DNA of 64,000 nt from Spinacia oleracea (lineage: Eukaryota > Streptophyta > Magnoliopsida > Caryophyllales > Amaranthaceae): assembly GCF_020520425.1 (NCBI RefSeq), contig NC_079488.1:87091285-87155284 (forward strand), given 5' to 3'. How positions within the stretch are numbered: position 1 is the first letter of the stretch; the number at the start of each line of letters is the position of its first letter. The position numbers were made by a program, and so were the translations under genes. This document shows positions 1 to 11,048 of this stretch, piece after piece. The notes under the pieces are model-generated. The model did not search any database. It saw only the letters and a program-made list of their open reading frames with translations, and was not told the origin of the DNA.

Positions 1-2
1 GG

Positions 3-431
3 ACTAGTGATGGTAGGTGGAAGTATGATTCTGAGGTTCTTGCTACTATCCTAGAGGTTGCGGAAATTAGCTATGAGGATGGGAAGTATTATGCGGGTCT
101 AGGTATGGGCTATGGAGGAATAGAAAGTGATGGTGAGGACGGCATGATCCATGATGAGCAAACTAGTGATGTTGAGGAGGATAGTGATGATGATGTGGTA
201 GAGATTGAGAATCCTAACCCTATAGTTCCTGAACCAACCATTGAGATATCCAGTGGATCTGAAGATGAGCTTGAAGAGAATAATGTGGTTGATAGTGAGT
301 CACAGCAAAATGATGAGGCTATGGATGAAGACTCGGATCCGGAAGAAGACTTGGATGATCCTAATGATCAAGACTTTACTCTAGAGCAATACAAGGAAAG
401 AAATGATCGTCGTGATGACGGTAGTCTCTAG
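3..431 (+). CDS. C-terminal part of an acidic ORF upstream of gag
   Basis: The frame is open from the left edge of the window to a TAG stop at 429-431, so the true start lies upstream. The first internal ATG is at 105. The product is very rich in Asp and Glu, with runs such as EEDSDDDVVEIE and EDSDPEEDLDDP, and ends DRRDDGSL. I recognise no domain. It lies about 450 bp before gag inside the same element, so it is probably an extra retrotransposon ORF or a 5' extension of the polyprotein reached by splicing. It is much less decayed than gag-pol: there is no internal stop in the visible part. Function unknown. Confidence 0.5.
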   Translation, partial: TSDGRWKYDSEVLATILEVAEISYEDGKYYAGLGMGYGGIESDGEDGMIHDEQTSDVEEDSDDDVVEIENPNPIVPEPTIEISSGSEDELEENNVVDSESQQNDEAMDEDSDPEEDLDDPNDQDFTLEQYKERNDRRDDGSL

Positions 432-884
432 AGAAATGTAATCCTTAGTTTTATTTTTTGTTGATTAATAAAGTGGCAAAGCTACTATTTATGGTTTTAG
501 TTTATTATAGTTGGAGAATAAATGTTATGGCATTAGTGGATGTAAGACTTATTCATTGGAGTTTTAATAAAAGAATAGAATTTCCTTTTCGTTATCCTTT
601 AAGTTTAATTCTCAATCCTAAGTCTTGTGGGTATCGCAAAGGGATTATTTGTTATTTCTTCAATGAAATTTTATGTGCAAGGTGGTTTAGTAGCAACCAT
701 CTAAATTTACTTGCATCGAATAGTGGGGTGAGAAGGCCCGAAAGTGGCGCCAACTCTTTCCCCTAGGTTGCGCTTAAATGTGTTCTTGTTGTGAGTAGGT
801 TCGTTGTCGAACCAGTGCCTTAGTGATGTCATGTCCAACCAATATTAAAGTTAGCCTTTTTTTTATTTATTCAGGAGAAGGGAT
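432..884 (+). other. Leader between acidic ORF and gag
   Basis: No convincing coding sequence. The frame at 458-766 lacks any recognisable composition or motif. A pyrimidine-rich tract followed by TTTATTCAG (about 856-874) lies just before the gag ATG at 885 and resembles a splice acceptor. I see no tRNA-Met-type primer-binding site here, consistent with the 5' LTR being further upstream. Confidence 0.4.
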
Positions 885-2651
885 ATGGCTAGCCAAGAGA
901 TTTCTGAAGTGGTTAGACAACTAGTCGAGGTAGTTCGTGACCTAGCTCAAACCAGAGCAAACCCAATGCATAACCCGGCTGGGGAAATGTTTAAGAAAAT
1001 AGCTCAAAGCAAGCCTCCACTCTATAGCAGAGAGATTGAACCAAGTGTGTTGGAGAACAGGTTGAGAGAGTTTGATAAACTCATTGTAGCTGTGAATTGC
1101 CCCGAAAACCTTAGGGTGAATAGTGTTGTGTACTACCTGAGAGGTGAAGCTGATTTGTGGTGGCAACAATGTGAAAATACCCTTAGAGCCACACCTAACT
1201 TTGGATGGGAAGCATTCAAAACTGCACTAAGGAACAAGTTTTACCCACCTTATCTGAAAAAGCAAAAGGCGCAAGAGTTCATTGAACTCAAAATGGGAGG
1301 TCTGTCTGTGACGGAATACTATTCTAAGTTTATATAGCTGTCTAGGTTTGCACCTGAAGCGGTGGCAACGGAAGAGCTCAGGGCTCAAAGATTTGAGAAT
1401 GGTTTGACCATGGACTTACAGCTGTTGTTGTCTGGAGAGACCTTTACCTCATTAGACACCCTGTACGGAAAAGCTGCTCACCTGTATGGGCTACAGCAAA
1501 GGAAGAATGGTAGTGCTGAAAAGAGAAAGGATGGTGGAAGCTCGAATCAAGGAAATAACCATCAGAATTAGGGGAATTTTAAGAAGCACAAAGGAAATGG
1601 GAATTTCCAGTTTAGGGCTAACAATGGTGGTAATCGCAACAACCAAGGTGGTGGAAATCAGTCTGGAAGGAATGGAGTACGGACCTACGAATGTAGGCGC
1701 TGTAACATGAATCACCCTGGAAAAGATTGTGATGGGAATTTGGTGACTTGTAGATTCTGTCAGAAGCTAGGCCATAGGGAGTATGAATGCTATTCTAAGA
1801 ATGGAAAGCCTAATCAAGGTAACCACCAAGGCAATAACCGGAATAATCAGAACCGGAATGCGGGAAATGGAGGTGGAAATCAAAGGAACTACCAAAGTGG
1901 TAACAATGGCAATAGCAATGACAATCACCAGAACCATGGAAAGCCTGGAGGGAACCAACAGCAGAATGGGAATCGAAACAACAATGGGAACACCAATGGA
2001 GGTGGCTATAAAAAAGGAGTTTCCCAAGGAAAGTTGAATGTGATATCTAGGCAAGAAGCGGAGACTTCCTCTGATGTCATAGCGAGTACTTTTTCTATTA
2101 ATTCCGTTTCAGTTAAAGTTCTATTTGATTCTGGTGCGACTTATTCTTTTATATCAGTAGATGCTTTGGGGAAATTAGGGTTGAAAGAGCCTGAATCAAT
2201 TGAAGTACCTATAGTCATACCTACTGGTAGTATAGTGAAGTGTACCAAAATCCATAGAGATGTGCCTATGACCATAGCCAAGACCGTATTCTTATCTAAC
2301 CTAATCGAATTCGAGTTAGGAGAGCTAGATGTAATTCTATGGATGGATTGGTTGGCCAAGTTCAAAGCCAAAATAGATTGTGAGGAGCAGAAGGTTCACA
2401 TGAGGTCTAGCCTAGGCAAAGTAGTGTCATATCGTCGTTTTGGTAAACCTAAGAACATAGGAATCATCACGGCAATGGAACTCGTGAAGCTAGTCAGTAA
2501 AGGGAACCCAACCTTCTTATGTAATGTAAGGAACTTAGAGCATGTGATCAAGGATCAGCTTGAGGATATTGCAGTAGTCAATGAATTCCTTGATGTATTT
2601 CCAGAAGAGATCCGGGGATGCCTCCCAATCGACCTATTGACTTTATTATAG
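885..2651 (+). pseudogene. gag-protease region of the Tekay-like element
   Basis: One reading frame from ATG 885 encodes Gag. The capsid-like part includes WWQQCENTLRA and KFYPPYLKKQKAQEFIEL. Two zinc knuckles follow: CRRCNMNHPGKDC, and CRFCQKLGHREYEC with CX2CX4HX4C spacing. A long Asn/Gly-rich linker (about 1800-2010) leads to an aspartic protease with the active-site motif DSGATYSF near 2130. The frame is broken by TAG stops at 1335-1337 and 1569-1571, both compatible with CAG to TAG transitions. It leaves frame near 2611-2617, where one C appears to be missing in ATCCGGGGATG, ending at 2651. The RT continues in another frame. Non-functional as it stands. Confidence 0.9.
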
Positions 2652-3640
2652 ATTTAGTGCCTGGAACCGCCCCTATTTCAAAAGCACCTTATCGAATAGC
2701 TCCAGCAGAAATGAATGAATTAAAAAGCCAACTAGAGGATCTATTGGAGAAAGGTTATATTAGGCCAAGCGCATCGCCTTGGGGAGCACCAGTGTTGTTT
2801 GTGAAGAAAAAGGATGGAAGCATGAGGCTCTGTATAGACTACAGGGAGCTCAATAAGGTCAAAATCAAGAACAAATATCCATTACCTAGGATAGAAGACC
2901 TATTTGACCAACTAAAAGGAGCAGGAATCATTTTAAAGATCGATTTGCGTTCGGGTTATCATCAATTTAGAATAGCTGACCATGACATACCAAAGACTTC
3001 ATTCAAAACTAGATACGGACATTATGAGTTCACTGTTATGCCTTTTGGGTTAACCAATGCCCCTACAATATTTATGGACTTAATGAACCGTGTATTCCAT
3101 GCCTATTTGGACAAGTTTGTAGTGGTTTTCATAGATGACATCCTAGTGTATTCAAAGAGTGAAGAAGATCATGCGGAACACTTGAGATCGGTGTTGAGTA
3201 CCTTGAGAGATAACCAGTTGTATGCCAAGTTCTCAAAGTGTAAGTTTTGGTTGGAAAGAGTTGCATTTTTGGGACATTTTGTGTCAAAAGAAGGAGTGGA
3301 AGTTGACCCTGCTAAGATCAAAGCTGTTAGTGAATGGCCTACACCCAAGAGTGTGACTGACATTCGTAGTTTTCTGGGATTAGCTGGCTACTATAGACGA
3401 TTTGTTCAAGACTTCTCTAGGATAGCCAAGCCCATGACTACCTTGATGAAGAAGGAAACCAAGTTTGAATGGAGTGACCAGTGTGAGGAAGCATTCCTAG
3501 CCTTAAAGACGCGATTGACAACCGCGCCAGTGTTAACCTTACCAGATGAGAGTGGTGCATACGATGTGCATAGTGATGCCTCTAAGAATGGTTTGGGGTG
3601 TGTATTGATGTAAAACGGGAAAGTTATTGCGCATGCGTGA
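2618..3640 (+). pseudogene. Reverse transcriptase and start of RNase H, Tekay-like
   Basis: This frame carries a full Ty3-type RT: the palm motif [11 protein letters not shown] (equivalent of YxDD), [20 protein letters not shown] and MPFGLTNAP, followed by the connection region and the start of RNase H (SDASKNGLG, first catalytic Asp). Translation would end at TAA 3611-3613, with a second stop, TGA, at 3638-3640. The open frame then resumes in the same phase, so these are point stops and not deletions. The apparent start at 2618 is not a true start; RT should be part of the upstream polyprotein. Confidence 0.92.
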
Positions 3641-3646
3641 AGGCAA

Positions 3647-5476
3647 TTGAAGCCATATGAATCCAATTACCCTACCCATGATTTAGAGCTAGCGGCTATA
3701 GTATTCGCATTGAAAATATGGAGACACTATCTGTATGGTGTGAAGTGTAGGATATTTACGGACCACAAGAGTTTGAAGTACATCTTCACACCGAAGGATT
3801 TGAATATGCGCCAACGAAGGTGGTTGGAGTTAATTAAGGACTATGATTTGGATATCCAGTACCATGAGGGAAAAGACAATGTAGTTGCGGATGCCTTGAG
3901 TAGGAAATCAAGTCATAGTGTTAATGCGTTAGTAGTTGCTAACGAGCTGTGTAAGGACATGCAGCGTTTGAACCTTGAAATAGTAAGTGGTGAAAGCCTT
4001 GTGGGAATAATGAATGCCTTAACAATCCAACCGTCAATATTTGATGAGATTAAAGAGAATCAAGCGGGTGATGTAAAGTTGGAGCGAATCAAGGAAAAGA
4101 TTTCGCAAGGTAAGGAGTTAGATTTCCGAATCCATGATGATGGAAGTTTGAGGTACAAAGGCAGGTGGTGCGTGCCTCAAAAGTGTGGAGAACTGAAAGA
4201 GAGATTGATGAAAGAAGGGCATAATACGCCATATTCTGTGCACCCAGGGGGTGACAAGTTGTATAAGGACTTGAAAAAGGTCTATTGGTGGCCAAGGATG
4301 AAGAACAAAGTGGCTGAATTTGTGGCTAGATGTTTGACTTGTCAGAAGGTTAAAATTGAGCATAGGAGACCTCAAGGGAGGGTCCAACCTTTAGAGATTC
4401 CAATATGGAAATGGGACTGTATTTCTATGGACTTTATCACTTGTTTACCTAAGTCAAAGACTGGGAATGATACAATTTGGGTTGTGGTAGATAGGTTGAC
4501 CAAGTCAGCAGTGTTTATACCAATGAAGGAAACCTGGAAAATGGAACAACTTGCTAAAGCTTACATTAAGAATGTTGTGAGGTTACATGGAGTTCCTAAG
4601 GATATCGTATCAGATAGGGATTCAAGGATTCTTTCGAATTTCTGGAAAAGTGTGCAGAAGAGTTTTGGTACAACATTGAAAATGAGTACAGCCTTCCATC
4701 CAGCCACGGATGGACAAACTGAAAGGACTATCCAAACCCTGGAGGACATGCTTCGGGCATGCGTTATTGATTTCCAAGGAAGTTGGGAAGATAGCCTAGA
4801 TCTGATTGAGTTTTCCTATAACAATAGCTATCATGCTAGCATTGGAATGACACCATTTGAAGCTTTGTATGGACGAAAGTGTAGAAGTCCACTTTGTTGG
4901 AACGATATTAGTGAAACCGTAGTGTTGGGACCTCAAATGATAGAGGACACCATGAACCAAATCCGAACCATCCAATCAATGATTCAAGCGGCGCAGGATC
5001 GCCAAAAGAGTTATGCAGACTTGAAACGTAGGGATGAAGAGTTCAACATAGGTAATAAAGTGTTGCTCAAAGTGTCACCAATGAAAGGTGTCATGAGATT
5101 TGGAAAGAAAGGGAAGTTAAGCCCTAAGTACATAGGCCCACATGAGATCTTAGAAAGAATTGGAAAGGTAGCTTATAGACTAGCCTTGCCTATGGACTTG
5201 CATAGAGTGCATAATGTGTTCCACATATCTCAGTTAAGGAAATATATCCCGGATAAATCGCATGTGTTGCAACCGGAGACCATAGAATTAGATCAAAGTC
5301 TAACCTTTGAGGAAAGACCTGTCAAAATCCTTGATAGCAAAGTGCGTAGTACGCGTACTAAAGATGTGAAAATTGTCAAAGTGTTGTGGTCTAATCAAGA
5401 ATCTGAGGAAGCCACTTGGGAAGCAGAGGACGAAATGAGAAAGAAATATCCCGAGCTTTTTCCCGAGGTTAGTTGA
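3647..5476 (+). pseudogene. RNase H, integrase and chromodomain tail, Tekay-like
   Basis: A 609-codon open stretch continues the polyprotein frame after the two stops. RNase H is seen as [21 protein letters not shown] and NVVADALSR (catalytic Glu and Asp residues). Integrase follows: an H2C2 zinc module ending CLTCQKVK, then the DDE core with Asp in SMDFITCLP, Asp in VSDRDSRI and Glu in [15 protein letters not shown]. The GPHEIL...[10 protein letters not shown] region is the usual C-terminal integrase fold. The last 50 residues ([21 protein letters not shown]) look like the chromodomain that targets such elements to heterochromatin. This segment is intact but lacks its own start. Confidence 0.93.
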
Positions 5477-5746
5477 GTTACGGGGTCGTAACTCGTGTCT
5501 TTTAAGGGGGGTAGAGTGCGGTAGAATTTCGCGCTTTTACCTTGTTTTTCCCTATTTTATGCTCAATTTAGTGCTTTCTATTGAATTTGCACTTATTATT
5601 GTCCTGTTTAATCATGTGAAGAGTACAGCAACTTAAAATTTTTGTAAATGAACGTATTGAAAGTCTCAGAAAGTCTCAAGTTTTGAGTTGAATTTTGATT
5701 TCCGAACCCAAGTTTCGGGACGAAACTTCTTTTAAGGAGGGTAGAC
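5477..5746 (+). other. 3' untranslated region with hairpin and polypurine tract
   Basis: Between the integrase stop and the LTR are two purine-rich tracts, 5499-5514 and 5730-5745. The second abuts the LTR and is the likely plus-strand primer. Just upstream is a perfect 8-bp stem, AAGTTTCG-GGA-CGAAACTT (5710-5728). Confidence 0.7.
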
Positions 5747-6102
5747 TGTAATACCTCGTATTTTAATAATATTTATAAATATATTTTATTATATTTATAA
5801 ATCATTTTACGATTTATTATCGTTTAAATGATATTTAAATGCATTTTATTTAATGTATTTTAATTTAATTAGAATATTTATTATTTTAATTAATTACGAA
5901 ACGAATTTAATTCTTGAGTCGGGAAATTAAATGAGTTGCAAATGATTTTTTAAAGCTTCGGGTTTTAAATGAAAAGTCCAATTCGTTTTATTAAACGAGC
6001 CCAATCAAAAGTATTTAATTCAAGTCCTAAGCTAGCCCAATTCATTTAATTCCTAAGCCCAACTCAAATATCCTAAGCCTAGCCCATCAAGGGATTAGGG
6101 AG

Positions 6103-6113
6103 CCTATAAATAG
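6103..6113 (+). promoter_or_regulatory. TATA box in the Tekay-like LTR
   Basis: CCTATAAATAG lies about 356 bp into the LTR, at the boundary between an AT-rich upstream part and the GC-rich block. This is the position expected for the U3/R junction of an LTR promoter. Confidence 0.65.
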
Positions 6114-6560
6114 ACTCCCCCATCATTAAATGAACCCCTAAAATTTCATAAAGCCCCTTTTTGCTTTGCTTACCCCTCACTGCATCTCTCCTCTCTCTTT
6201 TGCTCGGCACCCGCACGCCCTCAAGGCCTCGTGCTGCACCCACACGCCCGCACGGCCTCGTGCCCTCGTGTCTTCCCTCGCCCACACACTCGCCCTCGCC
6301 CACACACTCGCCCTCGCCTCTCCTCTCTTGCCCGCAGCCGCAGCGAGCCTCGTGCGCTGCTGCAGTCCCTTGCTCGTGCACTCGTGCACACCTGCTGCCT
6401 CTCTCTCTCGCTCGTGCCCTCGCGCACAGCGCTGCACCGCTCGCCCTCTCTCTCTCGCTCGTACCCTCGCGCACAGTGCTGCCCGCTCGCCCTCTCGCTC
6501 TCCTTCGCGCCCAGCGCGCGCCCCCCCTTTCCCCGCTCGCGCTCGTCGCCCTTGCTGCGC

Positions 6561-6596
6561 ACACACACGTTCGTGTGTGTGTGTGTGTGTGTGTGT
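6561..6596. repeat. (AC)n/(GT)n microsatellite with hairpin start
   Basis: ACACACACG-TT-CGTGTGTGT forms a 9-bp inverted repeat (6561-6580), followed by uninterrupted GT units to 6596, at the end of the GC-rich block of the LTR. Confidence 0.8.
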
Positions 6597-8732
6597 TTCT
6601 ATTCGATTTCTTTTTCGCCCCATCACATTAATTCGTGGTTGTTCCGTGCTATAGGCCGAATTGGTATACTTCTCTTCTTCCTTACCTATTCTATTTAAAT
6701 TCCGTATTTTAAATTATTATATTAATATTGTTTTGAGTAATTAAAATGCTGGGAACCGGTTATGAATACCGTGGTTTGAGGATTTGTGTGTTGTGATTCA
6801 TTAGGTTTGTTTTAATTATCAAAGGATGAATTTTCATATTTGTTTATTTAATAAAGCATTGATTTTTATGATATTAAACTAGTGTTATTGGGATTTTCAA
6901 GTTAGGGTTTTAACCTAGACCTAATGAGTCAATTGATTAGCATAATTAGGTGATGATTTTAATTATGATAATCAATTATATTTTCAGATTTGAATAAAGG
7001 TTTAAAGTGTCGATTTTTTGATTTTAAAGGCGGATAAAGTATGTTTTCGTACTAGGGATTGATTATGCAATTTGAAACGATTTTATTATTGAAAAACGAT
7101 TGAATTCTAAAGTCTAAAGGAGATTTTAATTTTTATAAAGTTGCTGGAAATTTAATGAACATGGAAATAATTTAAGTTTCATTATTTTGATGATAGGAGG
7201 TGATTTCTAGTTGAGTGCTCGTTATTGCAAAGTGGCCCCTACGCTTAGGTATTCAAGGTACGTACATGTCTAGGGCGACCACACCTTTTTGTAAATGACA
7301 TTACATGATTGTTGATGATGTGAATTACATTATGTGGAATCATGTTTATTTTGGTGAACGAGCATGTGTTTTGTGATGTTGGATTTATTGGATTAATTGT
7401 TGAACAAGCATGTTGAAATTATTATGAGTATGGAATTCATTGTCAATCATGTTGTTCAATATTTATGCATGTATGGTTTATTTCACATGCAAGGGATGGA
7501 TTAATTATTTGTATGCTATTGTACGGGATGTCTAGCATACTTTGAGCCATTTCTTTGTACCTCGTCATACTATTTATTTTACCACATGTGAAGGGTTAGC
7601 TCACGTAAGCCACCGCACATGTAGGGTTCAGTTGGGAATATTATGTATGAAATGAATTAGGATTTGTCGTGCAAGGGCACAACCCTCATGTTAATATGCA
7701 TGATGTGGAGTCTCACTTTGGTGAGGAGGAACATGGTAGTAATATCACAAGTGTCTTGCTTGGTTGATTACAAGTCTTAAAGCATTAAAATAAGATTGTT
7801 TTGGTTGTTGTTTATTAATGGTATGTATGCATGTTGTCGAGTCTTGAATTCGCCTTTAATAAAATATTAATAAACGTAAAGTGCAACCGGAACAAGCTTC
7901 AAAACTCTTGGAACGTATATACCTTGAGTATGAACAATGGGGGGAGTCTTGCCGGAAAGCTCGTACTCCTACTAAGGATACAAGACTTTGTTTCATTTAT
8001 ATTATGCGCAGGAATTCCGTCGGTATGGCCCGACACTCGGTATGGCCCGATTTTATTATTAATATATTTGGTGTATGGTTGGCTCCCTTCATCTCCCTTT
8101 GTGGATTATTCTTTTGGCCCGTTCGAAGCTTATTCTAATTAAATTGTGAGTCAAGAGTCGAGTCAAGAGTCGAGTCTTGTGTCTCATGATTGTTTGTTAA
8201 GTATTATATGGCTTCTGCATGTTGATAAGTACTTGGTGAGTGATGCATGTTTTAGTTTCATTTACCTTTTGCTTGTAAGTACTCAGCTTTTGCTGACTAC
8301 GTGCTTTGTGTGTTTCTGGTCATGGCCTTTGCCGTAATGAACCTATGATGATCCATCATTTGCACTTGCATTGTTGGGGAGTAGATTAATATAGCAGGTT
8401 GGTAGATCAAGTACGATCGAAATCATGTGGCTTGGGATGATTGAGAGAGTTGCATGCTTTCGTTCTTTGAAACTATTTTATTTAATATTTTAATTACGTT
8501 TGAAATGTTTGAATTATTTATATTTTGGGTTTTGGGCCATTATGGTTCCAAATTGTAGGAGGCCTCAATATTTCATTAATTATGGTTTTTAAAAGTTAGT
8601 TGACATTTGATTCCGCTGCGTAATTCTGGTAATAGCCTTAACCGTTATCACGGTGGCGGTAATACTTTGGTAATTCCTTTATTTTAAGTGGAAAATGATT
8701 TTATAAAAGCAAGGAATTATTAGGGTGTTACA

Positions 8733-9575
8733 GCCTCGCTTAGAGTCTGCCATATTGAACCTTTCAAGCACCTTATTGATATAAGTGCTTTGACTAAGTC
8801 CGATCATCTTTTTAGATCTATCTCTGTAAATCTTGATGCCCAGTATGTACTGTGCTTCTCCTAGATCCTTCATCGAAAAACATTTCCCAAGCCAAATCTT
8901 GACAAAGTTCAACATAGGAATGTCATTTCCAATAAGTAATATGTCGTCGACATATAATTCTAGAAAAGAAATTTTTCTCCCACTGACCTTCTTGTATACA
9001 CAAGATTCGTCTGCGTTCTTGACGAAGCCAAAGTCACCGACTGCTTCATCAAAACGTATATTCCAGCTCCTTGATGCTTGCTTCAATCCATAAATGGATT
9101 TCTTAAGCTTGCATACCTTTTTAGCATTCTTTGGATCCTCAAAACCCTCAGGTTGTGTCATAAACACAATTTCTGATAAAATGTCGTTTAAGAAAGAGGT
9201 TTTGACATCCATCTGCCATATTTTGTAATCGTAATATGCAGCTATTGCTAACATTATCCGAATAGACTTTAGCATTGCAACTGGTGAAAAGGTTTCATAG
9301 TAATCCACACCGTGGACTTGCCTGTAACCTTTCGCAACCAATCTAGCTTTGAAAACTTCTAGTTTCCCATCCTTGTCCTTTTTCAGTTTGAAAACCCATT
9401 TGCTTCCTATGGCTTGGTAGCCATCTGGAAAATCGACCAAATCCCAAACTTGGTTTTCAGACATGGAGTCTAATTCAGATTGCATGGCTTCTTGCCATTG
9501 CTTGGAGCTAGGGATCGTCATAGCTTGTTTGTAAGTGGCAGGTACGTTCATCGCTTTCCAGCAATAGAACTTCAT
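8733..9575 (-). pseudogene. copia reverse transcriptase, interrupted
   Basis: Minus-strand frame with the copia RT signature: GSKWVFKLKKDKDG, FKARLVAKGYRQ, DYYETFSPVA, IWQMDVKTSFLN, SIYGLKQASRSWN and the catalytic LYVDDILLIGND. The palm is complete, but the frame is cut after NMADSKRG at 8733 by the Tekay LTR; residues beyond that in the open frame are LTR sequence. The protein start is arbitrary because RT follows integrase in the polyprotein and an out-of-frame gap (9576-9630) separates them. Confidence 0.93.
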
Positions 9576-9630
9576 GGCTCTCGTTCGTCAAAATACCTAA
9601 GTACCTTTCCGGTTGAGACCTATATCTCTG

Positions 9631-11048
9631 CTATCTACGCGGGGTTACATTTCTAGATAGTTCTTGATTCTCACCAGATACTTCTAAAGATCTCTGAGTT
9701 TCAACTCGAATGTCATCTTGAGCATTCTCTAGAGTTTGTTGTTCGACTCGAATTTCTTCGAGGTCTACTTTTCTCCCACTTGTCATTTTGGAAATGTGAT
9801 CTCTTTCCAAAAAGATACCATCTTGAGCAACAGACACCTTGTTCTCAGATGTATTGTAGAAGCAATACCCCTTTGTTTCCTTTGGATAGCCCACAAGGAT
9901 ACATTTGTCAGATTTTGGTTGAAGTTTGTCTGAAATTAATCGTTTGACATATACTTCACAACCCCAAATCTTAAGAAAAGACACATTTGGAGGCTTTCCA
10001 AACCATAACTCATATGGAGTCTTTTCGACAGCTTTAGACGGAGCTCTATTTAGTGTGAGTGCAGCTGTGTTTAGTGCATGTCCCCAAAATTCTATTGGAA
10101 GTTCGGCCTGACCCACCATTGATCTAACAATGTCTAGCAAGGTCTTGTTTCCCGTTCTGACACACGGTTCCATTGAGGTGTTCCGGGAAGAGTCAATTCT
10201 GATAGAGTTACACATTCTTTCAGATGGTCATCAAATTCATAGCTCAGATATTCACCGCCTCTATCAGACCGTACTGCCTTAATCTTCTTGCCTAACTGAT
10301 TCTCTACTTCACTCTGAAATTCCTTGAATTTGTCAAAGGATTCAGACTTATGCTTCATTAGGTAGACATAACCATATCTACTGAAGTCATCAGTGAAAGT
10401 GATAAAGTAGCTGAAACCACCTCTAGCATTTGTACTCATTGGTCCACATACATCTATATGGATTAAACTCAATAGTTCAGTTGCTCTTTCTCCAACTTTA
10501 GAGAAAGGTTGCTTTGTCATTTTGCCAAGTAAACATGATTTGCACTTACCATAATCCTCTAAGTCAAATGGTTCTAGAATTCCTTTTTTTTTGAAGTGTT
10601 TTTATGCGCTTCATGTTAATATGGCCTAATCGACAATGCCACATATAGGTGAGATCTGAATCATTCTTTATGGCCTTTTTGGTATTTATGTTATAAACTT
10701 GTTTGTCGTGATCTAGTAAATAAAGTCCATTGACTAATCTAGAAGATCCATGAAACATCTCTTTAAAATAAAACGAGAAACTATTGTCTTTTATTAAAAA
10801 GAAAAATCCCTTAGCATCTAAGCAAGAAACAGAAACGATGTTTTTAGTAAGACTTGGAACATGGAAACATTCTTCCAGTTCCAAAACTAGCCCATAGGGC
10901 AACGACAAATAATAAGTTCCTACAGCTAATGCAGCAATCCTTGCTCCATTTCCACTCGTAGGTCGACTTCACCCTTGCTTAATCTTCTACTTCTTCTTAG
11001 TCCCTGTTGATTGGAACATAAGTGTGAGCCACAACCTGTATCTAATAC
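9631..11048 (-). pseudogene. copia protease and integrase, frameshifted
   Basis: Fragments in different frames. Protease: an in-frame TAG stops the gag frame just before VLDTGCGSHLC (about 11000-11050), the copia protease active site; the stop replaces the expected Trp codon. GAG-pre-integrase: 10564-10908 with WHCRLGHI (histidines of the HHCC module). Integrase core: 10134-10520 with HIDVCGPM (Asp), RSDRGGEY (Asp) and PQWNRVSERE (Glu), so the DDE triad survives. The C-terminal part is 9631-10215 (PIEFWGHALNTAALTLNR, PYELWFGKPP). At least two frameshifts, near 10200 and 10540, make it non-coding. Confidence 0.9.

Larger units (their letters stand above)
1..8732 (+). mobile_element. Ty3/gypsy chromovirus (Tekay/Del-like), 5' LTR outside the window
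   Basis: The window opens inside the internal region of an LTR retrotransposon. In order it holds an acidic ORF, a leader, gag with two zinc knuckles, protease, reverse transcriptase, RNase H, integrase, a C-terminal chromodomain-like tail, a polypurine tract and one LTR. The PR-RT-RH-INT order is Ty3/gypsy; the chromodomain tail and near-3-kb LTR point to the Tekay/Del chromovirus lineage (family knowledge). The LTR begins TGTAATAC and ends GTGTTACA and runs directly into copia RT sequence, so this element is the youngest insertion on the left side. At least four in-frame stops and one frameshift make this copy coding-dead. Confidence 0.93.
5747..8732 (+). repeat. 3' LTR of the Tekay-like element (2986 bp)
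   Basis: It starts TGTAATACCTCG directly after the polypurine tract and ends GGGTGTTACA. The termini form the imperfect inverted repeat expected of an LTR (TG...CA). The next base begins copia RT sequence in reverse. Contents: a TATA box at 6103-6113, a GC-rich CT/CG block at 6180-6560, a (GT)n tract at 6573-6596 and an AT-rich remainder. Frames inside the GC block are open by composition only. The expected 5-bp target duplication on this side is GCCTC (8733-8737); the partner lies outside the window. Confidence 0.92.

Noticed and set aside
748..765. TGGCGCCAAC as a retroviral-type primer-binding site
   Set aside because: No LTR terminus precedes it, and an open frame of the element lies upstream.
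6079..6698. Several overlapping long frames on both strands
   Set aside because: They lie in a CT/CG-rich LTR block where all frames are open; products are low-complexity Arg/Ala/Ser with no domains.
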